A stretch of 64,000 nt of DNA, taken from assembly GCA_019055375.1 (NCBI GenBank), contig JAHQIW010006962.1, forward strand, positions 90,478 through 154,477, read 5' to 3'. Position 1 is the stretch's first letter. Every line of letters starts with the position of its first letter. The notes below the pieces were generated by a model that made no database searches, was not told where the DNA came from, and was given only the letters and a program-made list of their open reading frames with translations. This DNA comes from Parelaphostrongylus tenuis (taxonomy: Eukaryota > Nematoda > Chromadorea > Rhabditida > Metastrongylidae). A program made the translations under genes and the position numbers. Of this stretch, positions 63,468 through 64,000 are shown one piece after another.

Positions 63468-64000
63468 CTAAACAGCGTGGTTAGGTCGTGACGTGTCGTG
63501 CACATTCCACACCTGATCGGTGAGTGGCCATTCTATTTTTCTACTACAAAATTTAACACCGGTGCCGGCAAGAACTGCTATCCACCTTTAGGATACAACT
63601 ACCCCTTTTGGAGGCTTTTCTCGTTGTAAAAAATTTTTCTTCTTACAACCCTTTAGTATGAGTCGAACGCTTAAATCCTCTCGAAATTTGCATAGTGCAT
63701 GCCACATTTTTGAAAACTTTTCATATTGCCTTCGTATCAGCGAATAATGGCTTCTTTCTTGTCTATCAGACTTACATCAACGAAAAAACTATCCTTGTTT
63801 TGCTGACTAGAACTTTCCACCTAAGTAATGTAGTAATGTACAGTTCGTTCTAGGACTAATGAAGGATCTCCAATCTGGCTACTTTCGAACTAAGTGTAAC
63901 CTTTGTAGCTTTTGAAATAAGCCTTTTTTGGTAACACTTTTTGTACTCTGAAAGATAGAACACTTCGTGTGTTCCCTCCTGTGAACGACAGAGCTCTGTT
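63468..64000. other. Sequence upstream of first visible exon
   Basis: I found no match here to the tensin segment expected before GWP, so the preceding exon is probably above 64000. AT-rich, no repeat recognised. Confidence 0.5.

Noticed and set aside
1..64000. CRISPR arrays, bacterial operons or phage-like modules
   Set aside because: No regularly spaced repeats, no dense coding, and clear spliceosomal exon structure; the DNA is eukaryotic.

Overview
The window looks like nuclear DNA from a nematode, most likely a rhabditid/strongylid (clade V) worm. The base composition is AT-rich. Introns end in TTTCAG-like acceptors. A short degenerate tract matches the nematode telomere unit TTAGGC, and tRNA-derived SINEs, palindromic MITEs and mariner fragments fill the introns. 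The species is inferred, not read.

The window is dominated by one minus-strand gene that I identify as a tensin (C. elegans tns-1-like). It enters from above 64000 and runs off below position 490. I can place about 25 short exons by acceptor, donor, matching splice phase and protein resemblance. In gene order: a PTEN/tensin-type phosphatase-like (PTP) module (63467-60534); a C2 module (60692-49878); a 24 kb intron; then the proline/serine/tyrosine-rich linker (25762-490). The SH2 and PTB exons expected at the tensin C-terminus are not in the window and should lie below position 1.

Phase bookkeeping gives two results. First, two places look like alternative splicing that cannot include both options. 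Exon 11a (24711-24807) and exon 11b (24235-24379) are each phase 2 to 0; using both puts a stop a few codons into the second. Exon 20a (7714-7807) and the pair 20b+21 (6741-6793, 6506-6654) behave the same way. Exons 11a and 20a resemble each other and may be a duplicated cassette. Second, the PTP exons have lengths and phases that fit perfectly, but the conserved peptide jumps frame inside three of them, as if each held one extra and one missing base. The exons from 53295 down to 490 show no such defect. Either the local consensus is bad or the PTP module is decaying.

Intronic content by region: 2-5 kb, SINE-B and SINE-A copies; 6.3 kb, telomere-like tract; 6.8-7.4 kb, MITE-1; 8.2 kb, mariner relic; 12.8-13.7 kb and 16.6-17.0 kb, MITE-2 palindromes; 18 kb, head-to-head SINEs; 23-26.5 kb, MITE-3 and MITE-1; 26-50 kb, a long intron of SINEs, diverged repeats, a hairpin and a purine-rich tract; 58.4-59.5 kb, SINE-A, SINE-B and a truncated mariner transposase; 60.4 kb, a tRNA-like element. 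I see no second convincing gene. A few plus-strand stretches that could be exons are listed at low confidence.
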